Assembly: GCA_965246875.1 (NCBI GenBank) | Contig: CBDFFU010000006.1 | Location: 620,001-684,000 of the forward strand | Reading direction: 5' to 3' | Length of the DNA stretch: 64,000 nt | Source: DASWYT01 sp965246875 | Lineage (GTDB): Bacteria > Pseudomonadota > Alphaproteobacteria > Micavibrionales > SZUA-601 | Shown here: positions 17,903 to 27,360 of the stretch, piece by piece | Layout: the number at the start of each line of letters is the position of its first letter | How positions within the stretch are numbered: the first letter of the stretch is position 1 | The notes under the pieces: model-generated | The model's database searches: none | What the model was told of the DNA's origin: nothing | Seen by the model: the letters and a program-made list of their open reading frames with translations, nothing else | Program-made: the position numbers and the translations under genes

Positions 17903-18373
17903 ATGACAGATCATCATTCCACCGAAACGATAGACGTTCTCGACGTTAACCGCATCATGGGATTAATCCCGCACCGTTATCCGTTTTTGCTGGTGGATAA
18001 GGTTAAAGACATTGTCAAAAGCAAAAGTGCTGTTGGCATTAAAAATGTGACGATCAATGAAGAGTTGTTTCAGGGCCATTTTCCGGGTCATCCGATTTTT
18101 CCGGGTGTGTTGATTATCGAAGCCATGGCGCAAACCGCGGGAACGCTGGTGGTCTATAGCATGGGTGACAATGCGATGGATAAACTGGTTTATTTCATGA
18201 CGATTGACGAAGCGCGTTTTCGCAAACCCGTTAAACCGGGCGATCAACTGCAACTGGAGATTACGGTTGAGCGCAACCGTGGTCCCGTATGGAAATTTAA
18301 AGGTCTGGCAAAAGTCGATGGTGCCTTGTGTGCCGAGGCGACATTTTCAGCCATGATCATGGACCGGTCATGA
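17903..18373 (+). CDS. fabZ: 3-hydroxyacyl-[ACP] dehydratase FabZ
   Basis: Dehydrates 3-hydroxyacyl-ACP in fatty acid elongation and competes with LpxA for hydroxymyristoyl-ACP, which explains its place in the lipid A cluster. The 156-residue hot-dog protein has IPHRYPFLLVDKV (about 22-34) and the active-site helix GHFPGHPIFPGVLIIEAMAQTAG with catalytic His and Glu (about 57-80). The stop overlaps the lpxA start (ATGA). Confidence 0.97.
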   Translation: MTDHHSTETIDVLDVNRIMGLIPHRYPFLLVDKVKDIVKSKSAVGIKNVTINEELFQGHFPGHPIFPGVLIIEAMAQTAGTLVVYSMGDNAMDKLVYFMTIDEARFRKPVKPGDQLQLEITVERNRGPVWKFKGLAKVDGALCAEATFSAMIMDRS

Positions 18374-19182
18374 CCACAAACATACACCCTACCGCTATTA
18401 TCCAAGACGGTGCCATGATTGGTCACGATGTGACAATCGGACCGTATTGTGTGATTGGACCAAAAGTCACCTTGGGTGATCGCTGTCATTTACGCTCTCA
18501 CGTTGTGATCGACGGTAACACGACGCTTGGCACGGATAATCAGATTTTTCCCTTTGCCTGTCTGGGCCAGCCAACGCCGGATTTAAAATACAAGGGCGAG
18601 GACAGTCGTCTGGTGATTGGCGACCGCAATTCTATTCGTGAATATGTGACCATGCATCCGGGAACATCGAACGACCGCATGGAAACAACGGTGGGCAGCG
18701 ATTGCCTGTTTATGATCAGCGTCCATGTCGCGCATGATTGCATCGTCGGCAACAAGGTTATCATGGCCAATTGCGCGACGCTTGCCGGACATGTTGTCGT
18801 GGGCGATGGCGCGATTTTTGGCGGTCTGTGCGCTGTGCGCCAATATATTCGTATCGGGCAAAAAGCTATGATCGGCGGTATGACGGGTGTTGAAAGTGAT
18901 GTGATCCCGTATGGCACCGTCAGCGGTGAACGTGGCAGTCTGACCGGATTGAATTTGATCGGACTGGAACGGGCAGGTACGGACAAAGCGGAACTCAATC
19001 ATCTGCGTCATGCCTTTAAAGATTTGTTTGAAACAGACGATGCAACATTGAGTCAGCGTATCGAAAAAGTCGCAAATGATTACGCGCAATCGCCGCTGGC
19101 GCAGGAAATTGTGGCGTTTGTACGCGACAAAGGCAAGTTCGGTTTATGCCTGCCGGCCATCAAACAGCGTGGCCACGGATAA
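18370..19182 (+). CDS. lpxA: UDP-N-acetylglucosamine O-acyltransferase
   Basis: First step of lipid A synthesis, transfer of a hydroxyacyl chain from ACP to UDP-GlcNAc. The 270-residue protein consists of hexapeptide repeats (IHPTAIIQDGAMIGHDVTIGPYCVIG and on) with the conserved HVAHDCIVGNKVIMAN block that includes the catalytic His (about residue 120), and a C-terminal helical domain (from about 195). I chose the ATG at 18370, which overlaps the fabZ stop; 14 further codons upstream lie inside fabZ. Confidence 0.97.
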   Translation: MTTNIHPTAIIQDGAMIGHDVTIGPYCVIGPKVTLGDRCHLRSHVVIDGNTTLGTDNQIFPFACLGQPTPDLKYKGEDSRLVIGDRNSIREYVTMHPGTSNDRMETTVGSDCLFMISVHVAHDCIVGNKVIMANCATLAGHVVVGDGAIFGGLCAVRQYIRIGQKAMIGGMTGVESDVIPYGTVSGERGSLTGLNLIGLERAGTDKAELNHLRHAFKDLFETDDATLSQRIEKVANDYAQSPLAQEIVAFVRDKGKFGLCLPAIKQRGHG

Positions 19183-19185
19183 GAC

Positions 19186-20013
19186 ATGACAGAACGCATT
19201 GCCCTGATCGCTGGTGGAGGGGCATTGCCGCAATTGATCGCGGCGTCGGCCCATGAACAGCGCAAAGATATCTTTATCATCGTCCTCAAAGGCATTGCCG
19301 ATAAACACTGGTTTACTGATTATCCACACGCAGTGATCGGCATTGCCCAGGTCGGCAAATTATATGATCTGTTTAAATCCGAACGCATTACCCATGCCGT
19401 GATGGCAGGTCATGTGCAGCGGCCATCGTTTGGCGAACTCATCCCGGATTGGACAGGCTGGAAAACACTCCGCCGTTTGCAAACGAAACATTTGCAAGGC
19501 GATGATTCTATTTTATCGTTTCTGGCCGCAGAAATTGAAGCGCAAGGCGTGACCATGATCGGCGCTGATCAGCTCTATCACGATGGTGTCATGCCCGAAG
19601 GTGTGTTAACGCGTGCGCAACCACAAGCGGATGATTGGGCAGATATTCATTTCGCCTTGCCGGTCTTGCAGCATTGGGCCGAGCAGGATTTGGGGCAGGC
19701 GATTGTCGTGCAACAAAAAATGATCTTGGGCGTTGAAGCTCTGGAAGGGACGGCGAGTTTGATCAACCGGTGTGGATCCTACCAACGTTCCGGGCGTAAA
19801 GCAATTTTACTGAAAATTAAAAAACCACAACAAGACCGCCGTCTAGATTTGCCAACGGTTGGGCTGGACACCATCAAAGAATGCATTGCCGCCGGATTTG
19901 GCGGGATTGTAATCGACAGTGGAAATGCGCTGTTTTTGCAAGCCCCGCAAGCCGTTGATGAAGCCAACCAGCATGGGTTATTCATCGTTGGCATCGATAC
20001 AGCAGGCATTTAG
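19186..20013 (+). CDS. lpxI: UDP-2,3-diacylglucosamine pyrophosphatase LpxI
   Basis: Hydrolyses UDP-2,3-diacylglucosamine to lipid X, the fourth lipid A step; LpxI replaces the unrelated LpxH in most Alphaproteobacteria. The 275-residue protein begins IALIAGGGALPQLIA and carries MAGHVQRPSF (about 71-80) and, in the C-terminal domain, KMILGVEALEGT and LPTVGLDTI. The position between lpxA and lpxB supports the call. It is three bases after lpxA and one base before the lpxB GTG. Confidence 0.93.
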   Translation: MTERIALIAGGGALPQLIAASAHEQRKDIFIIVLKGIADKHWFTDYPHAVIGIAQVGKLYDLFKSERITHAVMAGHVQRPSFGELIPDWTGWKTLRRLQTKHLQGDDSILSFLAAEIEAQGVTMIGADQLYHDGVMPEGVLTRAQPQADDWADIHFALPVLQHWAEQDLGQAIVVQQKMILGVEALEGTASLINRCGSYQRSGRKAILLKIKKPQQDRRLDLPTVGLDTIKECIAAGFGGIVIDSGNALFLQAPQAVDEANQHGLFIVGIDTAGI

Positions 20014-20014
20014 C

Positions 20015-21157
20015 GTGACGCGGATTTTCGTCATTGCCGGCGAGGAGTCAGGTGACATCATCGGCGGCGATTTGCTGCATCAGATTAAACAAGCCTATCC
20101 CGATTGTCTCATTGCCGGTATCGGTGGGACGCGCATGGAGCAGGCGGGTGCGTTTCAATCGCTATTTCCCTTAAGTGATTTGAGTGTCATGGGTCTGGCC
20201 GAAGTCATTGTGCATTTGCCGCGTTTGCTGCAGCGTATCAAGCATACCAAAAAGGCTATACAGAATTTTCAACCGGATTTGTTGTTGACGATTGATGCAC
20301 CAGATTTTTGTTTGCGTATCGCCAAATGGGTGAAGGCAAAACAACCGGCGATTAAAACCATTCACACGGTGGCGCCCACCGTATGGGCTTGGCGCGCCGG
20401 ACGTGCAAAAAAGATCGCAAAGTTTCTTGATGGTCTGTTGTGCTTGTTCCCGTTCGAGCCGTCTTATTTCACGCCGCATGGTTTGCAGGCACAATTTATC
20501 GGTCATCCCTTGGCGCATATGATTATGCCCGTTCCAAAAAATGCAAAACAGCTTTTCTTTGATGATTATCACCTTGATCCGGACAAGCGCATTTTATGCC
20601 TGTTGCCGGGCAGCCGGATGCGTGAGATCAATGCACTATTGCCCATCTTTTTGCAAACGGCAGCGCGTGTGCGCCAATCGCATCCCGATTTGCAAATTAT
20701 CTTGCCGACCCTGCCGCGTTTACAGACGCTGGTCGAAACACATTTGCTGGAGACAGATTTGCCCGTGACATTAATCATGGAGCAGGCGGATAAATACACC
20801 GCCATGCAATGCAGTACGGCCAGTCTCCATGCATCCGGCACGGTGGCACTGGAACTGGCACTGTGTGGTACACCGATGGTGACGGCCTATCAGGTCAGCC
20901 CGTTGTCCGCGTGGCTGGCACGGCAGTTACTGAAAGTTCAAAGCGTCAATCTGATCAATATTTTGGCCGGTGATAAGATCATCCCGGAATATTTGCAAGA
21001 AAGCTGTACAGTTGGTTTATTGACCCCGGCTGTCAACGCGGTGTTATCTGACAAACATACGCGTGAGTTGCAAATCGAGGCTTTGCAACAGGTCAAAAAA
21101 AGACTGCAGGTGCATGCATCTGCAGTCGATTTTATCAAACAGTATATAACGGACTAG
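20015..21157 (+). CDS. lpxB: Lipid-A-disaccharide synthase
   Basis: GT-B fold glycosyltransferase that joins lipid X and its UDP precursor. IFVIAGEESGDIIGGDLL at the N-terminus, DAPDFCLRIAKWVK, the VAPTVWAWRAGRAKKIAKFLD block and LPGSRMREINALLPIF are typical. I chose the GTG at 20015, one base after lpxI, since it gives the family's standard N-terminus and 380 residues; the 32 codons upstream lie inside lpxI. The 3' end overlaps the end of gltA on the other strand by 4 bases. Confidence 0.95.
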   Translation: MTRIFVIAGEESGDIIGGDLLHQIKQAYPDCLIAGIGGTRMEQAGAFQSLFPLSDLSVMGLAEVIVHLPRLLQRIKHTKKAIQNFQPDLLLTIDAPDFCLRIAKWVKAKQPAIKTIHTVAPTVWAWRAGRAKKIAKFLDGLLCLFPFEPSYFTPHGLQAQFIGHPLAHMIMPVPKNAKQLFFDDYHLDPDKRILCLLPGSRMREINALLPIFLQTAARVRQSHPDLQIILPTLPRLQTLVETHLLETDLPVTLIMEQADKYTAMQCSTASLHASGTVALELALCGTPMVTAYQVSPLSAWLARQLLKVQSVNLINILAGDKIIPEYLQESCTVGLLTPAVNAVLSDKHTRELQIEALQQVKKRLQVHASAVDFIKQYITD

Positions 21158-22467
21158 CGTTTATCCATTGGGGTAAATGTGCGTGATGCAACGCCGGTAT
21201 AAAGCTGACGCGGACGACCGATTTTCATGTCGGGGTCTTCAACCATTTCTTTCCACTGGGCAATCCAACCAACCGTTCTGGCAACCGCGAACAGTACGGT
21301 AAACAGTTGTGTCGGGAAACCCATGGCTTCAAGGATAATGCCGGAATAGAAATCGACGTTCGGGAACAGTTTGCGTTCGACAAAGTATGAATCTTCCAGT
21401 GCGATGCGTTCCAATTCCATCGCCAGTTTCAGTTTGGGATGATCGCGCATACCCAGTTCATCCAGCACTTCGTTGCAGGATTCACGCATCACCTTGGCGC
21501 GCGGGTCATAGTTTTTATAGACGCGGTGACCAAAGCCCATCAATTTGAATGGATCGTTTTTATCTTTGGCCTTAGCGATAAATTCAGGGATATGATCGGC
21601 AGAGCCAATTTCGGCCAGCATACGCAACACAGCTTCATTGGCACCGCCATGGCTTGGTCCCCACAGGGATGCAATTCCCGCAGCAACGCAAGCGAATGGA
21701 TTAGCACCCGATGAACCGGCCAGACGCACGGTTGATGTCGATGCATTTTGTTCGTGATCAGCATGCAAAATAAACAGGCGTTTCATCGCGCGTGAAAGAA
21801 CTGGGCTGACTTTATACGGCTCAGCAGGTACGGCAAAACACATTTGCAAAAAGTTCGATGAATAATCGAGATCGTTGCGCGGATAAATAAACGGCTGGCC
21901 AACGCTGTATTTAAACGTCATGGCGGCCAGCGTCGGCATTTTGGCGATCAAGCGGTGTGCTGTAATGTCGCGCACATCCGGTGTGTCGAAATTCGGTTGA
22001 TCATTATAAAACGCGGACAGCGCACCTACAACGCCAACCATGATGGCCATCGGGTGCGCATCACGGCGGAAGCCGTTGTAAAAGCCGCGCACCTGTTCGT
22101 GTACCATCGTATGATGACTGATGTGAAAGGTAAATTCATCGAATTGTGTTTGTGTCGGCAATTCGCCATAAAGCAATAAATAAGCCACTTCCAAAAAGTC
22201 GCACTTGTCGGCCAACTCGCTGATGTCGTAACCGCGGTGACGCAAGATGCCTTCATCGCCGTCGATAAACGTAATGCCGGATTCGCAAGATGAGGTGGAG
22301 GTGAAACCTGGATCGTGCGTGAAATAACCTGTGTCTTTATACAGGGATCGGATGTCAATCACTTCTGGGCCAATGCTGCCGGGTTTGACGGGGTATTGCC
22401 AGGTCTTGCCGGACGCATCGTCGGTCAGCGTCACGGTTTTACCTTTAAAATCTGCGGGAGTCGACAT
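21154..22467 (-). CDS. gltA: Citrate synthase
   Basis: Condenses acetyl-CoA and oxaloacetate, the entry to the citric acid cycle. At 437 residues it is the hexameric Gram-negative type (type II). Catalytic regions are visible: GPSHGGANEAV (about 269-279, catalytic His), GFGHRVYKNYDPR (about 307-319, second His) and the Asp in NVDFYSGIIL (about 366). It converges on lpxB with a 4-base overlap and lies 76 bases downstream of gltX. Confidence 0.97.
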   Translation of the reverse strand: MSTPADFKGKTVTLTDDASGKTWQYPVKPGSIGPEVIDIRSLYKDTGYFTHDPGFTSTSSCESGITFIDGDEGILRHRGYDISELADKCDFLEVAYLLLYGELPTQTQFDEFTFHISHHTMVHEQVRGFYNGFRRDAHPMAIMVGVVGALSAFYNDQPNFDTPDVRDITAHRLIAKMPTLAAMTFKYSVGQPFIYPRNDLDYSSNFLQMCFAVPAEPYKVSPVLSRAMKRLFILHADHEQNASTSTVRLAGSSGANPFACVAAGIASLWGPSHGGANEAVLRMLAEIGSADHIPEFIAKAKDKNDPFKLMGFGHRVYKNYDPRAKVMRESCNEVLDELGMRDHPKLKLAMELERIALEDSYFVERKLFPNVDFYSGIILEAMGFPTQLFTVLFAVARTVGWIAQWKEMVEDPDMKIGRPRQLYTGVASRTFTPMDKR

Positions 22468-22543
22468 AAAGCACCTTTTTCAGTCAGAAGAGCAGGTCTC
22501 ACCATAATGGACACGGGTGAAAGATTTATGAAGACGATCGCGC

Positions 22544-23962
22544 TTATAAAGGCGTAAACACTTTTAATCGCTGCAAAATCTTTTCTTTACCTAAGGCATA
22601 AAACACCTCTGGCAAGGCCGGAGATTGCATGGTGCCGGTGAGAGCGGCACGCAATACTGGAGCAACTTGCCCCATTTTCATGCCAGTTGCCACAATAATG
22701 GCGTCGATCAAGCTATTGGCAATATCAGGCGTGATTTCTGGACGAGTTTCGATGATTGCAGCGGTTTGGTTGATCACATTGTTGGCATGCGATTGCGCCA
22801 ATTGGCTTTGCGCTTTGTTATCGCTGGTTAGAGGCAAAGTTGCTACATAGAAGAATCCGATATCGACGAGTTCGTTCAAAGTCTTGGCCCGCTCTTTTAA
22901 ACCCGGCATGGCGCGCAAGAGGACAGCATCGTCGTCGGCATTGAGCGCACGTTCCAAGCGTGTGGCAAAGCGTGTGCGGACCAGTTCCAGCATCTCGGTG
23001 TCAGATTTCAGCTTCATGTAATGGCTGTTGACGAAGTCCAGTTTGGCCAGATCAAATTGTGACGGGCTGCGGCCGACATGATCAAGGTCAAACCACGCAA
23101 TCGCTTCCGCGTCGGAAAAAATTTCGGCATCACCGTGTGACCAGCCGAGACGGAGTAAATAATTCCGCATGGCTTCAGGCAAGTAACCCATGTCACGATA
23201 GACTTCAACCGATGTCGCACCATGACGTTTCGATAATTTTTTGCCGTCGTTGCCGTTGACGTTGGGTGTATGCGCATAAAACGGGGTCGGCCAGCTCATG
23301 GCATCAATAATGGTTTTCTGACGAAACGTGTTCGTTAAATGATCATCACCGCGAATAACATGTGTGATGTTCATGTCATGATCGTCCACTACAACCGACA
23401 GCATGTAGGTTGGCGTGCCGTCTGAACGCAGCAAAATAAAATCATCCAGCTGACTGTAACCAACCGATACATCGCCTTGTACCAGATCCTGTACCGTCAT
23501 ATGGCCATTGCCGATGGGTGCCTTGATGCGGATAGTAGGTTTGATATCACCGGGTGCTTCGGATGGATCGCGGTCACGCCAGCGGCGGTCGTAATTGGTT
23601 GGCCTGCCTGCGCGCAAAGCATCTTCACGCATGGCTTCCAATTCGTCCGGTGTGCAATAGCAATAATAGGCTTTGCCTTTTGCGACCAGTTCGTGCGCGA
23701 CTTCGGCATGACGCTTAAGATTTTTCGATTGAAAAACAGCGTCGCCATCATAATCAAAACCCAGCCAGCCAAGCCCGTTGATCAGGCTGTCGACGGCGGC
23801 CTGTGTTGAGCGTTCATAATCGGTGTCTTCGATGCGTAACAATACTTTACCGCCGTGGTGACGGGCATAATAATAATTGAACAAACCAGTGCGCGCAGTG
23901 CCGATATGGATCATGCCGGTCGGGGAGGGTGCAAAACGCACGATTACAGGACTATCGGCCAT
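22544..23962 (-). CDS. gltX: Glutamate-tRNA ligase
   Basis: Class I synthetase that charges tRNA-Glu. The HIGH-type motif is in FAPSPTGMIHIGTARTGLFNYYYARHHGG near the N-terminus and the KMSKS-type motif is KLSKRHG (about 235-241). I chose ATG at 23962 (MADSPVIVRFAPSPTG), which gives 472 residues; the frame runs 106 codons further upstream through comEC on the other strand without family similarity. A second gltX copy is common in Alphaproteobacteria, so which of two this is cannot be said. The window encodes the GatCAB amidotransferase too, consistent with indirect Gln-tRNA formation. Confidence 0.95.
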   Translation of the reverse strand: MADSPVIVRFAPSPTGMIHIGTARTGLFNYYYARHHGGKVLLRIEDTDYERSTQAAVDSLINGLGWLGFDYDGDAVFQSKNLKRHAEVAHELVAKGKAYYCYCTPDELEAMREDALRAGRPTNYDRRWRDRDPSEAPGDIKPTIRIKAPIGNGHMTVQDLVQGDVSVGYSQLDDFILLRSDGTPTYMLSVVVDDHDMNITHVIRGDDHLTNTFRQKTIIDAMSWPTPFYAHTPNVNGNDGKKLSKRHGATSVEVYRDMGYLPEAMRNYLLRLGWSHGDAEIFSDAEAIAWFDLDHVGRSPSQFDLAKLDFVNSHYMKLKSDTEMLELVRTRFATRLERALNADDDAVLLRAMPGLKERAKTLNELVDIGFFYVATLPLTSDNKAQSQLAQSHANNVINQTAAIIETRPEITPDIANSLIDAIIVATGMKMGQVAPVLRAALTGTMQSPALPEVFYALGKEKILQRLKVFTPL

Positions 23963-23990
23963 CAGAAATCTCTTTATAATCAACGTCAAA

Positions 23991-26021
23991 ATGAATAATA
24001 ACTCTACCGCCCCTGTCATGTCATTGCAATCGCTTAACGGTGCCATGTGGCGGAAAAATGCACAGCCAGCGGGAAACGTGCTGTTATGGTGGCCGGTTTT
24101 TTTGTCATGCGGGATCGGGGTCTTTTTTAACGTCCAATACACGCCGCCGATCTGGTTGGGCCTTGTAGCCATCGCGGGTATTTTAAGTTTGGTTACCGTC
24201 ACACGACGTTGGCGATTTGAAACGCCTTGGGTATGGATAATGCACGGATTATTCGCCATAGCCCTTGGGTTTACGGTCATGCAAATGCGCCATGCGATGG
24301 TTGAAACTGATTTGTTGAATTACCCGGAATTTAATATTCCTATAAGCGGCCTGATCACCGATGCCGAAGATGGGAAAAGCGGCTGGAAAGTGACGCTGGA
24401 CCAAGCACAGCTGACACTGCCGGAAAAATACCGTAACAAAGTTACCAAACAATACCGCTTGCGCATCACGACACGCGGCAAAGATTTTACGCCGGTGATG
24501 GGGAGCCATGTCAGTCTGCGCGCCAGTTTGATCGCGCCGTCTCCACCATTATTGCCGGGCATGTTCGATTTCCGCCGCCATGCATTTTATGATGAGATGT
24601 CAGGTTATGGGTACAGCAACAGTCCTGTGACAGTACTAGATAAACCGGCCTATAGTTTTTATCCGCTGGAAAATTACCGGCATTATATCGCACGCCGCGT
24701 CAAAATGCTGTTAGGACAGACGGGCCTGGAGCCGCAAAACAGTGTGACAGGCATGACCACCGCGTTTTTAAACGGGCAACGGGCCGGGATCGATACGCAA
24801 AGCCAGCGCGACATGCAATATGCCGGATTGCAGCATTTGATTTCGATTTCGGGCGTTCATGTCAGTATGCTGGCCGCCATCGTGTTTTTTGTGACACGTT
24901 TTCTGTTGGCCCTCAACATGCGGCTGGCCCTGACCTGGCCGATCAAAAAAATTGCTGCCGGGTGTGCATTGGTGGCGATTATTTTGTATATGAGCGTGAT
25001 CGGTTTATCTGCGCCAACGGTGCGCTCTGTCTTGACGACAGGTGTTGTGCTGATCGCTATTATGCTGGATCGTGAAGCAATTACCCTGCGGCTGGTCGCG
25101 ATTGCGGCCATTATTATTTTGCTGTGCGAACCGGAAAGTCTGATCACACCGGGATTTCAGATGTCGTTTGCAGCCGTGATTGCGCTGGTTGTGTTCTACC
25201 AGAAAACGATTGGCTTTTGGCAGCATGAGATATGGCGGCGCAGTGTGCTTTATCGTCCGCTGTTTGTTTTGACGGGATCCATTGCTACGTCACTAGTAGC
25301 AACGGCGGCCACTGCGCCATTTGTGCTGTATCATTTCCAGCAATTACCGGTGTTAAGCGTTATATCGAATTTGCTGGTCACGCCGGTGATGACGTTTATC
25401 GTGATGCCGGGAACATTGCTGGCCTATTTGTTGCTGCCATTTGATACGCTGGGGTTTTATGCGGTTTATTACATGGGCTGGGGGATCGCGCAGATTTTAG
25501 CGGTCGCCCATTGGACTGCCGCACAAGACGCCGCACTCTGGCGCATGAACGGCGTTGCGACATGGCAAGTCATCGCTGCTTCTGTTGGCGCATTGTGGAT
25601 GCTGTTGCAACAGGGGCGTTTGATCTGGTTTGGCCTGTTGCCGTTAAGTTTGGCGATAAGCGGTATGCTATGGGTACAACAACCAATATTGGCACTGATT
25701 CCAACCGCCAGCCGCGCGATTATTTATGCACCGCCTGATGAGAATATCATTTATGCTGAAGGCAAGCTCGATAAATTCACCAAGCAATTACTGCAGCAAT
25801 ATTTAAAAAAGGACGCGGTTGTAGCATGGGAATCCGATAAGCCGCCACCGAAAGATGTTTACATCGCACGGGACATTCCGGAATTAGAAACCATTTGCAG
25901 CCGCCCGGAAAAAGTTATCGTCAGCCGCTGGTACATCGATCAAAAATGCCGGGGCAAAACCATCATTGACCGGCATGCTTTGAAACGAGCGAGGGAAGGG
26001 ATTGTAGTAATTGCGGATTAA
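23991..26021 (+). CDS. comEC: ComEC/Rec2-family DNA uptake channel protein
   Basis: Inner-membrane protein predicted to pass single-stranded DNA during transformation. The 676-residue protein has an N-terminal hydrophobic pair, an OB-like periplasmic part (about 95-200), and the Competence domain with LQHLISISGVHVSMLAAI (about 275-295), SAPTVRSVLTTG and SLITPGFQMSFAAV. The C-terminal beta-lactamase-like domain seen in long ComEC proteins is absent or reduced, as usual in this class. The ATG at 23991 is 28 bases from the divergent gltX start and has no ribosome binding site; a TATAAT lies at 23975-23980. DprA is also present in this window. Confidence 0.88.
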   Translation: MNNNSTAPVMSLQSLNGAMWRKNAQPAGNVLLWWPVFLSCGIGVFFNVQYTPPIWLGLVAIAGILSLVTVTRRWRFETPWVWIMHGLFAIALGFTVMQMRHAMVETDLLNYPEFNIPISGLITDAEDGKSGWKVTLDQAQLTLPEKYRNKVTKQYRLRITTRGKDFTPVMGSHVSLRASLIAPSPPLLPGMFDFRRHAFYDEMSGYGYSNSPVTVLDKPAYSFYPLENYRHYIARRVKMLLGQTGLEPQNSVTGMTTAFLNGQRAGIDTQSQRDMQYAGLQHLISISGVHVSMLAAIVFFVTRFLLALNMRLALTWPIKKIAAGCALVAIILYMSVIGLSAPTVRSVLTTGVVLIAIMLDREAITLRLVAIAAIIILLCEPESLITPGFQMSFAAVIALVVFYQKTIGFWQHEIWRRSVLYRPLFVLTGSIATSLVATAATAPFVLYHFQQLPVLSVISNLLVTPVMTFIVMPGTLLAYLLLPFDTLGFYAVYYMGWGIAQILAVAHWTAAQDAALWRMNGVATWQVIAASVGALWMLLQQGRLIWFGLLPLSLAISGMLWVQQPILALIPTASRAIIYAPPDENIIYAEGKLDKFTKQLLQQYLKKDAVVAWESDKPPPKDVYIARDIPELETICSRPEKVIVSRWYIDQKCRGKTIIDRHALKRAREGIVVIAD

Positions 26022-26027
26022 ACGGAA

Positions 26028-26462
26028 TTAATATTTTGGCTCAAGTTTTTTGCCTATTTCTTGATCAGTGTAGTGTTGATAATTTACATCGTATGATTTT
26101 TTCAATGCATAAGATGTTGCAAAAGCCAAGCCTATATTAATGCCAGCCGATATAAAAAGCCACATTTTATTATTGTCTGGCAGTGGTGCTACGAAAAAGC
26201 CTATGATCATAGTTGGAAGAATGGACGCTAAAGTTGCAATTCCAAATGGTTTAACGCGCCGGTCAATCAGCTCGGCTTTATTCAATCCAAACTCTGTTTG
26301 AATATGATGCGGATGATACATAGGAGCCGGATCATCGCACATTTGCTGATATCTCGCAGCAAACTTTGCTTGAGCCTCTGAATCTGGATTTGATCTTGCA
26401 TAAGCGTTTAAAGTGTTGTTATCGATAAAGCTATAGCTAAGTGGTTTTGAAGCCACTGGCAT
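26028..26462 (-). CDS. Small membrane protein of unknown function
   Basis: I do not recognise this 144-residue protein. It has a polar N-terminal half (about 1-75) and two hydrophobic segments (about 76-95, PFGIATLASILPTMIIGFFV, and 100-122, MWLFISAGINIGLAFATSYAL), then a short charged tail. Base composition is more AT-rich than in comEC and lexA on either side, and the 123-base gap towards lexA is AT-rich as well. It may be a lineage-specific or acquired gene inserted between comEC and lexA. Confidence 0.6.
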   Translation of the reverse strand: MPVASKPLSYSFIDNNTLNAYARSNPDSEAQAKFAARYQQMCDDPAPMYHPHHIQTEFGLNKAELIDRRVKPFGIATLASILPTMIIGFFVAPLPDNNKMWLFISAGINIGLAFATSYALKKSYDVNYQHYTDQEIGKKLEPKY

Positions 26463-26585
26463 GCCCCAAAATGTGTTAGATTCACCATAATTTTTTATCT
26501 GCCATTTTTAAATTCTTTTCCAAATATATATAAATCAGAAAAGAAGTTTAGCAGAACATTTTAAAATTATGTCAATATAATTCCG

Positions 26586-27245
26586 TTAATACCAGCGCAT
26601 CAAGCCAGCGAGCACACCTTGCACTTCAACCCGGTCAGCCGAATAACGTTGTACACTGTATTGGTTGTTTTCCGGGCGGAGTTCGATGACCGCGCCTTGC
26701 TTGTGCAAACGTTTCAGGGTGGCTTCGGTCCGGTCAACGAGGGCGACAACGATATCGCCGTTTTGCGCCTGGGACGTGCGTTGAATAATAACCTGGTCGC
26801 CATCGCAAATCCCGGCATCGACCATCGAATCGCCTTCAACTGTCAGGGCGTAGTAATCCTGATGTTTTGACAGCATGGAAACGGGGACGGGGATATAGCT
26901 TTGCACCGTGCCAATGGCCTCGATCGGTGTACCCGCTGCAATCTTACCTAAAATCGGCAAGGGTAAAATCTCGCTAACCGTTTGTGAAATGTTGCGGATC
27001 ACGTCTTGCGTGCCTTCGATCACGTTTTGGGCTGAAGAACGGACGATTTCCAAGGCGCGCGCCTTGTTCTTCAACTGGCGCACAAAACCGCGCTCGGTCA
27101 GGCTTTGCACTAAACGATGAATACCGGACTTCGATTTGAGGCCAACGGCTTCACGCATTTCGTCAAACGATGGCGAGACTCCGGTGTCAATTCCACGCGT
27201 TTTTTCAATGAAATCAAATAATTGTTGTTGTTTAGCCGTTAGCAT
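26586..27245 (-). CDS. lexA: LexA repressor
   Basis: SOS repressor that cleaves itself when RecA is activated. The 219-residue protein has a winged helix N-terminus (LTAKQQQLFDFIEKT, about 2-65), an Ala-Gly cleavage site in KIAAGTPIEA (about 103), the catalytic Ser in EGDSMVDAGI (about 139) and Lys in ATLKRL (about 176). The ribosome binding site AAGGAG is directly next to a LexA box (27258-27272), which indicates self-repression. The product also probably controls the Y-family polymerase at 36185-37447. Confidence 0.97.
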   Translation of the reverse strand: MLTAKQQQLFDFIEKTRGIDTGVSPSFDEMREAVGLKSKSGIHRLVQSLTERGFVRQLKNKARALEIVRSSAQNVIEGTQDVIRNISQTVSEILPLPILGKIAAGTPIEAIGTVQSYIPVPVSMLSKHQDYYALTVEGDSMVDAGICDGDQVIIQRTSQAQNGDIVVALVDRTEATLKRLHKQGAVIELRPENNQYSVQRYSADRVEVQGVLAGLMRWY

Positions 27246-27257
27246 AGCAATCTCCTT

Positions 27258-27272
27258 GTTCTTGTTTTGTTC
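27258..27272 (-). promoter_or_regulatory. LexA operator upstream of lexA
   Basis: The + strand reads GTTCTTGTTTTGTTC, an exact GTTC-N7-GTTC direct repeat, the known LexA box of Alphaproteobacteria. It is 13 bases upstream of the lexA start and abuts its ribosome binding site. The operator upstream of the Y-family polymerase differs from it by a single base. Confidence 0.9.
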
Positions 27273-27360
27273 TATAGATATCGGCCAAAAGAGTCAAGAA
27301 AAAGTTAAGCATGGTTAAAACGCTCTGGTCACGGTGCCTGCAATAATTTAGGTTGTTCAT

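Noticed and set aside
22468..22543. Terminator or regulatory RNA between gltX and gltA
   Set aside because: No convincing stem with T-run; the gap is short and unremarkable.
27315..27360. A LexA box for the YibQ-like gene (GGTTGTTCATATG)
   Set aside because: Only one GTTC half-site is present; the second is missing at the 7-base distance.
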